Source: Campylorhamphus procurvoides
Taxonomy: Eukaryota; Chordata; Aves; Passeriformes; Dendrocolaptidae
Reading direction: 5' to 3'
Length of the DNA stretch: 64,000 nt
Assembly (NCBI GenBank): GCA_013396655.1
Contig: WBMV01000128.1
Location: forward strand, 1,178,001-1,242,000
Shown here: piece by piece, positions 1 to 12,187 of the stretch
Layout: every line of letters starts with the position of its first letter
Position numbering within the stretch: position 1 is the first letter of the stretch
The notes under the pieces: generated by a model
Seen by the model: the letters and a program-made list of their open reading frames with translations, nothing else
Databases searched by the model: none
What the model was told of the DNA's origin: nothing
Position numbers and translations under genes: made by a program

Positions 1-588
1 ACCAGCCACGGGCTGTTTAGGCTTGGAAAAGGATATTTTCATGTTCCTGCTTTGCCGTTTGTTTTCTTTTGTAACTTGTTTGGTGGTTCTGTTTTGTTTT
101 GTTTTTAACTGCAGCATTTTACCAGGGAACAATCAAATTATGCTCATATTTAAAACACTGGAGTCTTTTTACCATATAAACAAGATATTATGACTCAAAG
201 GAAACTTGGGCTTCTACCTGGCAAAAAAATGAAGTCTGAATTACAGAAGAGGAAACAAGAAGCGTGTCAGTAAGCAAGTAACTGCATAACTCATAGAAGA
301 AGAAACAACACATGCAGCATGTAACCTGTTGTACAGAAGACCTATACTTGAAGGTTCTGAGCAACATTATCAGCCACAGGTCCCATCATTGCTCAGATGT
401 ATTCTGCCCAAGCTTCTCACTTTGGTGAAAAATCATCAATTTTCACATAGAGGCTTGATTTAATCCCACAGACTGTACTCCACTAAAAAAATGATGGATA
501 CTTTGCACTCCATCATCACCAAGCTCTCTTCTTGGTCACAAAGCACCTCCAGATGCTAGTCAAGTCACAGACAAGACTCACTCCTTCC
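1..588. other. Gene-free stretch
   Basis: I see no coding region or recognised repeat here. The only visible structure is a short T-rich stretch with (GTTTT)-like units near positions 90-106. The DNA is AT-rich and otherwise unique within the window. Confidence 0.6.
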
Positions 589-920
589 TGTGGGGGAGGT
601 CTGAAGTGACTCTTCTCTCCTGATAGTCTTGCAAAGAGCCCAGAGATTGTACGATTTGCCTGAGTGCAAATAAGTATCAGGTATGGGGGAAAATTATGTT
701 TTACGGAACAGAAGGAGCCTTCTCATCCCAGATGGGGAGCAGGAGGTTTTCTGAGTCGCAGCACTCATGCAGATCCTCCTCATCCTCTCCCACATATGTG
801 CTGCTCAAGAAGGGGGCACTCTCCAACCCTCCTGACAGAACAGTATCCCTGACAAAGCTGGAGCCTCTCTCTCTCAATGCCACAGAGGCATCCAGCTCTC
901 AATAAAGTTCAGTCTCTACA
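589..920 (+). mobile_element. Candidate short solo LTR (plus orientation)
   Basis: This 332-bp block starts TGTGGGGGAGG and ends CTCTACA, so it has the TG...CA termini of retroviral LTRs. It is richer in GC than its surroundings, and AATAAA lies at 901-906, close to the 3' end. It resembles avian ERV LTRs in general character, but I cannot name a family. The five bases on each side (CTTCC and CTTTG) do not form a convincing target-site duplication, and an AATAAA only about 14 bp from the end would leave an unusually short R-U5. Overlapping short open frames at 664-905 are not protein-like. It could equally be an unrelated stretch with a chance polyadenylation signal. Confidence 0.35.
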
Positions 921-3900
921 CTTTGAAGGCAATGCCACCCGCAGATTTCTGGGTTCTCTTTTTCTCCCCCTCACAGAAGGTATATTCATTTGAAAAGCAC
1001 CGTGGTGTAAAGGTAGAAGTGAAGAAAAACCCCAGTGCTTCAGCCTCAGGGCAAACCATAGGAAAAAACTAGGCTGAAAGTAGACAGTTTTGAAAAGCAG
1101 GGCATGTTGTTATGCAGCCAAGCTGGAAAATTTTGACTCCTGACTTTTATACTAAATGCACATTTGAAAAACAATTTGAGAATTCTACTTCATCCATAAC
1201 CAATATATTTGAGTCACACCTTCTTCAAAAATTCAGACCTCACATAAAACTTTAAATATCAGCCAACCTGAGGAACTCATAGTGGACATGTGTGGATGAA
1301 AGGGTATGGAAATTTTTCTACATGTTATGTTGATGCAGTTGCAAATTTCCATATTGTATTACAGCAAAAAACCTATCATTTGTCATAGTCACACAAAAAG
1401 AATTTGGAAAACTGTTTTTTGCAGTATTTTTTTCTAAACTAACTTCTAGTGTCTCTCAAATTCAGCCTAGTAAAAAGCATGCTGATAGCTTGAAAGAAGT
1501 ACCCCTGAGCTATATTTTCATTTTTGCCCAAATGCTTTAAGGTTTTGTTTCTAGCTCTGTGTTACTTGCATATTTTTTGTTTGTTTGTTTCAAATCACAT
1601 CCTATATGCAAGCAAAAAGAGAAAACACTTGAAGAAAAAATTACTTTTTCAGAGTAGAAATTGCTTCATTCAGACTGGTGGGAGGAAAAAAGGCTATTCT
1701 GCAGGTCTGATTGGCCACTGAGATGAAGGTATTGGAAATGCAAGTGAAAATGCAAGTGTTAATTTTAATATTCTGCCAGGAGACAAACAAGGGAACTGAC
1801 ATTTATATTAAAGGATCTTACATCAGGAGAATGCTGGACGTGTGAAGGAAGCCTCTATATTTGGTTCGGTATTTACATACCCTAGTTTTTTTAAAAAAAA
1901 AAAAAAAACACCACCAGAAGAGACATTTGGAAGCTGTTCCTGTTACTAGAGTAGCAAGTTCTAAAGTAAGGCAAAGGAACATCTCTGACTGAACTTTTTT
2001 TTTCCACATTTGCAAAACACACACCTGTAAGTCTAGTGCCTTTGGACCACAGCTTCTGTGCTTTGCACTCCAGGCTTAGCTGAGAGAAAAGGAATGAAAT
2101 GGTTCTTTCTGGGAAGAAAAAAAAATAAAAGGCAGGTACAGCATCTTAACAGGACACAACAGGGTAAGAAGGTTGTGTTATAAGACTGGTGACAAACTTT
2201 GGCATTATATGTTCCATATGAAAACTTTTAGTTTGTTTTTACTGTATTCTGAGGTTTGTATTCTTGAAGGAAGAGAACATACAGACTTCCTCCTGGGCAT
2301 GATTTTGGGCCAGCTGTAAAATTTGTCATAAGTAAATTGTCAGCAGGAATTATTCTCCACTGTTATCACATTGTTCACATGATCATGTGGGCAGCGTGAC
2401 CACTATGGTTTTATTCAAGTTACTTAAATAGATTTTTTTTTTAATCTAAGTGCAAGAAGGCAGTGTAATATGCTGATTTCCTACTACCAATGCTTCAAAA
2501 AATAGGGAAAAGTTTCTATATGCCAGATGGAAACAATGATCTTGCGAGAACTATTTACTGATATAAGAAGCCATCCGAGGATAGAATATTCACAATAATT
2601 GGGAACTTAATTAGATATCTGCCAGTGTTTATGCAACTAATTAAAAAAAAAAAAGAAAAAAAAGCCAGATCTAGGGTCATATCTTCAATGAAATTAGAAA
2701 AGTGAAATCAGAAAAATCTTTTCTATGCATTCAAAACTAAAGGTTTTAAGTATCATTTCAGTTTAAAAGAATATTTTGACAGAGAACAGGATTTCCTTTT
2801 ATGTTAATTTACGTCAAGATTTCAGCTATGGTTGAATTCTATAGGAACCAAACTAATATCTCAGAAAATAGACTGCATAAAAGAAAAAGCTAAAATTGTC
2901 AAAAACATTTTTAAGATTCCTAACAGTAAATTTAAAAAAAAAAGACTAATATATCTCACAGTATTGGGTGCAAGTACCCAGGCAGTGTCAGGGGCAGCCT
3001 CTCGGAGGAATGTACAGGACTTGGCCATGCCAGACCCAGCAGGCTCCAGCCAGGAATGAAGGACTGAATTTGAGCCTGGAAAAGGGTGGGGAGAGTGCAG
3101 GTTTTAATTTTGTATTTTTTTTCCACATTACTCAACTCTGGTCTAATTGTCAATAAATCAAGTTAATTTTCCTCCAGTCAAGTCTGTTTTGGCTGTGATG
3201 GTAACTGGTAAGCAATCTCCCTGTGTTAATATCCACCCCTGAGCTATTTCATCTAATTCCTCCGTGTTCTGTTGAGCAGGGGGTGGGAATGAGTGCCTGG
3301 TGGGCATCCAACTGCTGGCCAGGGCATTAAAACCCACCACACAGAGTAGAGGAACCAAAGAAAACCTATTGGCGCCACCTCCCAGCTTCCATGTTACTGC
3401 ACCCACCACAGGTATGTCTCATCCTGCTAATGCAGGTCAAGGTAACAGCAAGCAGCATCACACGTAGCTATGACTGGACACCCCCAAGGAAAGCAAATTC
3501 CACTTTGTTACCAAGAAGCAGCTACTTTTTAGTTCTGCACCATAAGTATAGCTGATAAGATGAACTTTTTAACACAGAGATCTGTACAGCAGGAGGTTAT
3601 GATTCAATGCTTGTTTTAACAAAGTTAATGGGATACAGAAAAAATCATTACTGTAATACAATATAAGCAGCTTTCTGTACAAATAACTATAATTTGAAAT
3701 TCTATAAAGCACCAGATGGGGAACACGAAGTCTTCTACTTGCAGGTATGTGAGCTAATCTTAGTAAATAAACAAAAAGGTACAGTTTAATTTGGGTCCAA
3801 GATATGTGTACATACTACTACATAGTGGTCAATTAAAAATAAAAGTACTTCAAAAACCTTTGCAACCCACAATCCTTTTGAGTTACTTCACATACCTAGG

Positions 3901-4383
3901 CTTTAACAGCAGAAAGCACATCCAAATTGATTGAAACACAAGCAGAAACTGTACAAGGTCAGTAGGGCAAGGTGGAAGGTAGATGTCTTAATTATCGGGG
4001 GAAAAATGTATTTTCTTAAAGAGAGATTCTGTTTATATCTAGGTTATTTTATCCTAGTCCTTTCACCCTTCTTCACCTGAAACCATGTTTTTATTTCACT
4101 TTTTCAGGTTGTTTAGTTCCTCTTGAAACAATTTGTATTTATTGCTGGTGTGTACAGTTTGCTACAGTCTTCCCTTATTTGAACACAAATGCTTCACTTC
4201 AATGGCCTGTCTTATGAGTTTCCAAGTCTACTTGTCAGCTTCATGGTCTGTGACCTCACACTTTTGAAGTAACTAGTCTTAAAACACTAAGAGGTATCAA
4301 TCTATAGCATTCCTTCAGTATATTTCATCCCACTGTGAAATGCCCTCTTAGCCTCAATTTATCTATGCTGTCTAATATACTAC
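921..4383. other. Gene-free stretch with A-runs
   Basis: I see no supported gene here. There are A-runs at 1893-1908 and 2643-2664. A slightly GC-richer patch lies around 2960-3430 with no recognisable protein or repeat. A minus-strand segment at 2025-2079 is bounded by good splice-like signals and is open in one frame, but nothing else supports it as an exon. Confidence 0.55.
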
Positions 4384-4500
4384 AGCCTGTAGCTAGGTCT
4401 GTCTAATCTGTCTTCATAACTCATATCCTCACAGTCCTAAGCACTCATACAGTTCTTCATTGCAGTCTCTTCAATCTTGACAGCAGGTTTTTCAATACAG
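4384..4500 (-). mobile_element. Very degraded CR1 LINE scrap
   Basis: In minus orientation this stretch follows the order of a CR1 region upstream of the 3' end. It has a block like TCTTCATAACTCATATCCTC, then CAGTCCTAAGCA, then a TTCTTCATTGCAGTCTCTTCAA-type block. In better-preserved copies these correspond to the part encoding the ORF2 C-terminus. The match is patchy and there is no 3' tail, so this is an old fragment if it is real. Boundaries are approximate. Confidence 0.4.
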
Positions 4501-5397
4501 GAAAGAAATTGCTTGCAGCATTTAGAAGCTGGGTAAAACTCAAATTACATGATTATAGATTTTATCATAAACTAGAAACTCACTGGAAATAGTCTGAATG
4601 ACTCCTCTTTTTCCATATTGTTACAAAATTTAATAAAGATAAAACTATTAGAGTTCAGGTGATACTATCTTTGGAACATTAAAGGAAAGTAAGGAACTTA
4701 AAATTACCACAAACGACAATTTCTTCAGTAAGAACCATCTACTTTTCAAGTGGATTTTACTCTGTGTAGTATAAATTTGGGAATCTGCTCCAAAAAGACT
4801 TCCAAAGTATACACATATTCAATGGCAGCATGAAACTCTTAGAAAATGGGTGTATTTGCATTTCCAAGGACGGTGATGTCAGTTTCCCCACACAATTATA
4901 ACCATTGCAGTATTTCATACAAGTGTATACTTCTAAGAACAGACTCAAAAAAGTTCAGATTTTGTTTGTGAGGATCAAACAGCACTGAAAGTTACACTTT
5001 GCATCTGAAAAGGCAGCAAAGCACTGAACTGGTATTGATATGACGTTCACCACTTAGGGGGATCCAGTGAGGCAGAATTCCACATCCAGGGTCTTACTAC
5101 TCCAAAGGAATCCAATACACTTGCTTCGAAGTCATTAAAAGAAATACCTGTTCTACCTGATTTGTCCTGGAAGATTTCTGGAGACTGGCAAGTCTGAGTT
5201 TTGAGTAAGGTGAAGTAATTTTATCTTGCATTCTTCAACTAGTTGCTCATTTGCATTGAGAGAGAATCACACCAAAACCACACCCTTCCATCACCAAATA
5301 AATACTCCTACTCAAGTGGAAAAAAGCATCAGCACCATCCACTTGTGGTACCTATTTCCAGCATTGCTTTCAGCCACTTTTGCACATACCATTACAT

Positions 5398-5417
5398 ACA
5401 CACACACACACACACAC
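5398..5417. repeat. (AC)10 microsatellite
   Basis: An uninterrupted AC dinucleotide run of about 20 bp follows a TACATAC lead-in. It is short enough that it may or may not be polymorphic. Confidence 0.95.
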
Positions 5418-6152
5418 GTAGGAAAAAAAAAAGATGCACAATCATTCTTTGAAGACTCATGTACAAGAAAATAATGCAGAATGCTAAAGTAAATCAGAAA
5501 AGCCAGGCCTACATTTTATAGGTCACAATGTTGTCCCCCTCCTTGGGCACTTTGAACCCTGTTACACTGAGGTAGAAAAAAGGAATTACTTTTTAATTAG
5601 GAATTACTGCAAAATGCAGTAAATGTAAATCAAGTTTATAAAAGTGCATCATTAAAATAAAATATTTTTAATATTTAATCATATTTAATCACTACTGTAG
5701 TTATTCATCTTTAGAAACTCCCAGACAAATGGGATCTGAACCAAGTCCTTGACTGGATTGTCAGCAAAGATGAAAACATAGCCAGAAAGAGATTAGTTAA
5801 TGGAGGACAATCACAAATGGAAAGAAATAGAGCAAGCAAGACTTTGAACCTTGGTTACACACATAAAACTGATGTTACCTGAGGCACCACTGGACAGCCC
5901 AATATATCACAGAATTCTTACATCTATTTCACACAGTAGGCTATAATTGCTACAAAACAGAATGATGTCTTGTCTGTGTTTTGTAGCCTTGTGGATGTTA
6001 GTTTCAGTGACAATGAAATTGCATGTAATCTCTTCTGATTACACCAAAATTGCTAGGATTTGCAAAGAACATATTTGAATTCATACATCCAAAAAGTAAA
6101 TCAAGCTTATAATTTGGGCACCATAACTTTTGTAGATCTGACATCAGATCAT

Positions 6153-6190
6153 TCTGACTGAAAGGTTTAAGTCTGACTGAAAGGCTTAAG
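6153..6190. repeat. Two-copy 19-bp tandem repeat
   Basis: Two adjacent 19-bp units, TCTGACTGAAAGGTTTAAG and TCTGACTGAAAGGCTTAAG, differ at a single base. This is a small recent tandem duplication, probably made by replication slippage. Confidence 0.95.
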
Positions 6191-9100
6191 GAGGCTATTT
6201 TTAGATACATCAATAAAAGACAGTTTCCCAAGGATCTGTGGTATTTATGTGGAGCAAAAAAATCAGTTTTGCCTGCATAGATAGGAATGTTCCCTCTTTA
6301 TCTGCAAATGTGACATTTTATACTATACATTTTGAAATATAGACTGTTTCATAGTGTCAAATTGCTACAGCCATGATGTGTTGTGTGAATATAACTAAGC
6401 AAGAGACCCTATGCAGTCACAGCTTCACTGAACTACAGGACTACAGTCATAATTACCAAACAGGTCTGAAAGAGGCCTAATTAGGTACCTACCATAATCA
6501 TGGAAAGTAGATACCAAAGAGACTAAAGTGGAAAATCTACTCCTTGTGTTTTCAACATAATACCGTTTTTCATTGTTGAACTGCCACCCAAGAAAATGGA
6601 GAACCGCCTTGTTTCCTTTCTGCACAGTCTGTTTCTGCAGCATTTCAGTTTGGCTTCAAAGGTGATTCAATAGGATTTCCAGACCTGAATGGTTGAATAA
6701 TTCAAATGAACCCCTGGGGTTTGGCTTTTTTTGTATTAAATATCATTTAATAAAGCATTAATTTAATTAATTTCTTGGGAGATATAAAATCAAATAGCAA
6801 TCAGCATACCTTTCATTCCCTCTTTGCTGATCCACAGTGTTAAATGAAATGAGAGAGTGCCTTTGTTTCCAATATTGCTACAGCACAACAGCAGTTCCTT
6901 TGCCTGGTTTTATACAGGTTTTGAAAACCTGGTTAGGCAGCTTTCTTCAAACAAAAATTCAGATCTGCCCTTGCAGTGATTGGAGAAGAAGGGGCTTTCA
7001 GGATTCAAACAGAAATAAAAATTCTCATGGAAGACAAGGAGATTTGTATTCCTAGATCCCCATCAGAGTGTTAAATTTATGCCTTCTCATCATCAGAACA
7101 CCCTTTTAAATTCCTACCCTTTAACCAAAAAGTGAGGTCAGTAGCTGTAAGTAAAAACAACTAATACCGAGTTAGACAGAAACAAACAGAGCCAGAAATC
7201 AATTTGCAGAATCTTGGCTGACAGCAAAATAACTGCACATCTCTCATGAGGTTTCCAGTTTTAACTCTATTCAATGTATCACACACAAAGTCGTGCAGCA
7301 GCTGACTCCACTAGGCTCCCTGTTCTCGCCAGAGTACTGGGGACCAAACCCCACAAGCAATAACGTGGCTGTCTTCACATTCCAAAGGCCTCACGTGTTA
7401 GTCTATACTCTTTGCAGTGTATATCCACAGGAGAGGAACAGTTCCCTTCCTTTCTCTCTGGTCAGGACCTAGGTTTTAGCTGCAGGGTTGAGCTGTGGCT
7501 GTAGGAGTGGGGGAGATGAGGGCCATGCACTTGGGCTCTGTCGCTGTTTTCTTTTCCACAATACTTATTTAGAGGAAAGCAAGGGCTGGAGTGGAATCAA
7601 GGCATGTAAGGCAGGTACTGTCATAGATTTGAGTTGCTCAGTGGACTAAGACAGCAGAGCACTAGTTTGCCAAAGTATTTCCCTTATGTTTGGACTCCCA
7701 TCTTTCCCCATTCAGAGATGAAAGTTCAGTCCAATCCTTTCTGGCTATGAAGAATTTTGCTTTATCAGAGTGGATTTGCTGTTTCAGTCATATCAATGAC
7801 AAAAACCTTTAAAAAAAAAGGACTCCATTCTCTAATATCTTAAGAACCATCCTTTTCAGTGTCTTGTTTCAAACTTGCACCTTAGATTTTCTATGTAATC
7901 AATCCACTTATTAGCAAGATTTAAGTCACTGGACATTACTAAGATCTGGGCTTAGATTTCACACAAAAACTATAACAGCAGCAAAAGAAGCCTCCTTATA
8001 CCAATGCTCCACTTATACTGCATGGCCTGGATCATCTTTTTATCCTAGGATAACACACACTTAGTGCTCTTCATCACAAAAGAAAGAAGCAAAGAAGTGA
8101 ATGAAGCAATCGTTCTAGGTTCTTAACCTTTAATGCATTTTAAGCACAGCCTGCTTTGTAAGTTACTGCATGGTCTGTTTGATCTTTCACATATAAATCT
8201 TAAAAACTTCCCTATTGTTACTTTTAAATTCTTTATTCTTTTAGGGGGGCTTTGCTGTGTTTTTTTATGCCATCCATTTTTTCCTTTGCAACACAGTCCT
8301 TTAAATAGTCTTCCAAGTTTTTTTCTGATGTTTACTGTGTATTTGTATTACCTGCAAAAAAGACCCACAAATGTACTTCCCATAGAAATTAATGGGCAAG
8401 GCCATGTAAATCCTTTCATGACTGTGGCCTGCAAGGCTTAGAGGCTCCACCTGCAAACTGGGTTCTCACATTATTTTAGGTGACAGTCTTGTCCCCAGAG
8501 CTTATCATCTGATTAGGAAAAGCAGCAGGAGGATAAGGTAAGGTTTATTCCCAATAGCAGATGAGAATAGAGACATAGTTTCATTATCTAAGGTGATCCC
8601 AAAAGTCTGTGTTAGAAGCACAAGTCAAGATCATTTCTTCAGACTCAGCATCCAAGCAACATCCAGCTTTTATATAAGATGTTCTCCTTAGCTGCAGTAA
8701 TTCCTACTCTGTAGCTCATGTTTTGTTGATCTAAATAGGAACACTAAGCAACTCATTCTGATAACATGACTGAAGTTGCAAACACTTCAAAGCTGGTCCA
8801 ATGCATGCAAATATAGAGCAAGGAGAGGGGCACCAATCCTTCTCTTGGACAAGAACTCTTTCCTTGTAGTGGACTACACAAGGTCAGCAGGACAAACATC
8901 CATTGCACATGAGAATGTGACTCCTAATGCCCATGGCTGGAACTGTTTATTACAGTCCACACATTCAGCAGATGCTACGAGCGCCATCAAACTGTTTCAC
9001 AAGGACTGCATGAAGGAACTATAAATTGGCATTTTTGACCTTAGTGGCCGGTAAGGTCCTAAAGCGATCCTCCTAGCATGACAGTTGTAAGCTGAAACAG

Positions 9101-12100
9101 GTTATTTCTGGAAGCTCTTACCACTTCTGTGGCTCCTCTTTACTGCCTTTCTTTGCCCAGAAGACTTTGCAAGTGCCACCATCCCACATTTGGACAGAGA
9201 TTCAATGGGATGGAGCTGAGATCCAAAAAGTTCTTTATTAGGTATCTTTTAATGAACTGTAATGAGTACTGTGTCTACTATCACCTACAACTTCCATTTC
9301 TTTGTGAACCAGGCTGTAAAAAGATGTGTCACATGGACAATACTATGGCAGTAGAAATACCTGGAATATAGCTATATATAACAACTCTTTTACCAACATA
9401 AACTATCTTTGTTCTGAGAGAAGGATATATTATACTTATTTACAGTGTAGTTTTGCCACTGAATCTGAATTGGGACCTTGTAGTTACCGTATATTAGTAT
9501 TCTTACAGTAGTGTAGGGTGAGAAACAATTCTGGAAGCATTAATTACTTCTAAACAATCAGCTAGGAGCCTTGCTTCTTCAGCACATGAGCAAACTCCCA
9601 ATGAACAGTGCAACCAGCATATTTACATAAGGATTACTTCCTCACAGAAAATATAAAATGTGGTTTTGACCAGACAAGAGTGTTATTGTTCTGCAGTGTG
9701 CACAGAATCTTATTAACCTGGCTGAGAAGGTAAAAGGAAAAGCAATACCACAGTTAGTGAATTTTAACAGAAAGCCTATATATATTTATTCTTGTTAAAA
9801 TGAAGGAAAAGATTTTTATCCACCATGAGTCAAAAGACAAATAGAAGTCATTCCAAAAGAAGATATGTATCTATCAAGTGAGTGTCACACTTTTGGATGT
9901 TGATAGGCCTTTACTTCCGTTCTGATTTTGCCCTATATGCAATGAATTATCTTATGACTGATTCAAATGAGACAACAAACATCAGAAACCTCACTTCTGC
10001 ACCATCATTTTGTCCTCTGTGCTGAAACCACAACTTGCAAGCCTATGTCAGCAACTTCCTCAGGCCCCCACCTAAAAAATCCTCCTAACACAGAGGTGTT
10101 TCTTCTTTCTCCTTTGTTTTCTCCGCTCTTCCTTAAACAGTATTTGTCTGATCTCGGTCAAACAATGCTATTCCACTGAAGGTAAGAGAATTCAAAGCCC
10201 ACATACATGGACATGACTCAGTCTAAGAATATATACTGAAAACAAAGAGGGAAAGCCATTGTTTATACTGAGAGAAAACACAGCAAAAAAAAAAGTCCTA
10301 CAGTATCAGTGCATTATTTGGGAAGAGAGGACAAGAAACACCATCTTTCAGGTCATACTAGTAAGAAAAGAAGATCCTGTGCTCCATTGATCAATAACAC
10401 ATGGCTTCAAAACACATTGAATATTGTTTTATTTTCAGCCTCAGGTCACATTTTATCACTTTTTGTTGATGTGATCATTCACTTTAGTCCTTTTGCATTT
10501 ACTTGTAGTTCAATTTGTAGTGCTGATGTAAACTTCTCACCTTCTTTTGATCCTTCAGATTGCACTCAGGTCCTTTTGTTCTTCTCATGCCACAGCTTTA
10601 AGAGGTCATAGCATAGTTCATTCACAGGATTTTTCTCCTACACCCTTCTGGGCAACTCTTTTCCTGTGAAATATGTACACAAACTGATTGAACAAAGGAA
10701 TAATCATGACAGTACATTCTCCAGTTTCTCTGATCCAGTTCTGCAGATAGTCATCTAATTTTCCTTCCATTAAAAACCAAATATCTCCTCTAAGCAACTG
10801 ACTTGAAAAGGCAAAAAATCTAACAGATTTGGGTTCAGCTACAGAGAAAAGTATGTACCTGTAGAACAACAGCAAATCAAATGAGTATTTGCAGTAATTT
10901 AAGTGATGTTCTATGGCAGAAATTTCATTTGCAGTTGTTATAATCCTTAATCAGTTCTCAGAAATACAGATTTCACCCCATCCTTCTGAATCTTCAGGCT
11001 GATGAGCTCCAACCTGAAATAAGTAGAACTTATTGATCAGAAAAATACAGCCCAACAACAGAAAATCCTAGCCTTGAAAACTTATTCATGCCATGCCAGG
11101 AGGTGTTACATCCTCTATATTTAAAAACATAACACCACGTTGCAAAGGCACTAAAAGAGTGGAAGTGTTTCAATTGTAATGAAAGGTTAGGCAGGGCAAG
11201 GTAACCGATACTAAAAACAGCACTCTCAAAAAAGGGTTCAAGCACCTCTCAGGTTTATTTTTTATTTAACAAGAGTATAAAATGAATTTCCTGGAGAGTA
11301 AACAAACGTTTCCAACCTTGACAACTAAATCAAGAGTCTGTTTATTACTAGAGCTCTGGGAACTTAAGCAAGCAATCTTAGATATGCAAGTTTCATGACA
11401 GGGCAGGTTTTGAACCTGCTAGCAGAAAGGAGGGCTGGAGAAGGGTGCTGGTGATCTGTTTCTGGGAGACCATAAAAAAAGGCAACCTGAAACAGTAATG
11501 TGTGCCCATATTACTCCCACTCCCATACAGCAATCATGCAATAATTAAATGAACAATATGTGTCAGACAGATTAAATCAGGACTTCCAGTTTACTTATAA
11601 TGAAGTGATCATTTGTTATTTCTTGTCACAAACAGAAAGAAAATACAAAGAGGTAAAGCCACATTAGATGCCTTCACTCAAAATCTCTTGAGGAGACCTA
11701 CAGAGAGAAAACTGTCATCTGAAGTAGGTAAGAGACCCTTGAAGAGGGTAAATAACCACCCAACAACACTGCTGAGCACTTCTTAAGAAACGAAAAATGA
11801 AAAGCCACCCACTTCTGCCTTAGGTCCGTGTTTAACACAAACATCATTATAATACAAAGCAGTGACAGAAAATACTCACTGAGAAAAGAATAAACAAGGA
11901 CAGCTAATGCCCTATGGAGACCTGAGATTGCAGAGTGATAAGAGTGATCACCGTTGCAGTCTCTGCTAGGAAAGAGACTACCATGACCAGGCACTTTTCT
12001 CAGCAAGGTGCAAATAGCCTTCAGACATCAAAAAGGAACAGCTTTTTGGGAAACCTGAGTTTTCATCACAGAGTCAGAAGATACAATATTAGTATCAGCA

Positions 12101-12104
12101 CTCA

Positions 12105-12187
12105 ACAAAAAAAAAGAAAAAAAAACAACCAAACAAACAAAATTAAAAAAACAAACAAACAAAAAATAAAACCAACCAAAACCAAAC
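12105..12187. repeat. A-rich low-complexity tract (AAAC/AACC units)
   Basis: This is about 80 bp almost free of G and T, built of A-runs interrupted by single or paired C (AAACAAAC, AACCAAA). Such tracts are frequent in bird DNA. It produces spurious lysine/asparagine-rich and phenylalanine-rich open frames on the two strands. There is no adjacent gene or LINE body that would make it a retrotransposon poly(A) tail. Confidence 0.9.

Noticed and set aside
421..482. Minus-strand mini-exon candidate
   Set aside because: The acceptor tract is short, and its phase does not join to the candidate at 2025-2079.
2025..2079. Minus-strand mini-exon candidate with strong acceptor and donor
   Set aside because: Open in one frame, but it has no compatible neighbouring exon. 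One isolated splice-like pair is not evidence of a gene.
5047..5220. Minus-strand 58-codon frame containing an EF-hand-like string DKSGRTGISFNDF (5128-5166)
   Set aside because: The loop lacks the conserved Gly at position 6 and an acidic residue at position 5, has no partner EF-hand, and has weak splice signals. A single such match is expected by chance.
10141..10181. Plus-strand 41-nt segment between a strong pyrimidine tract plus CAG and GTAAGAG
   Set aside because: Isolated, only 13 codons, and without partner exons. Such pairs occur several times by chance in a window this size.
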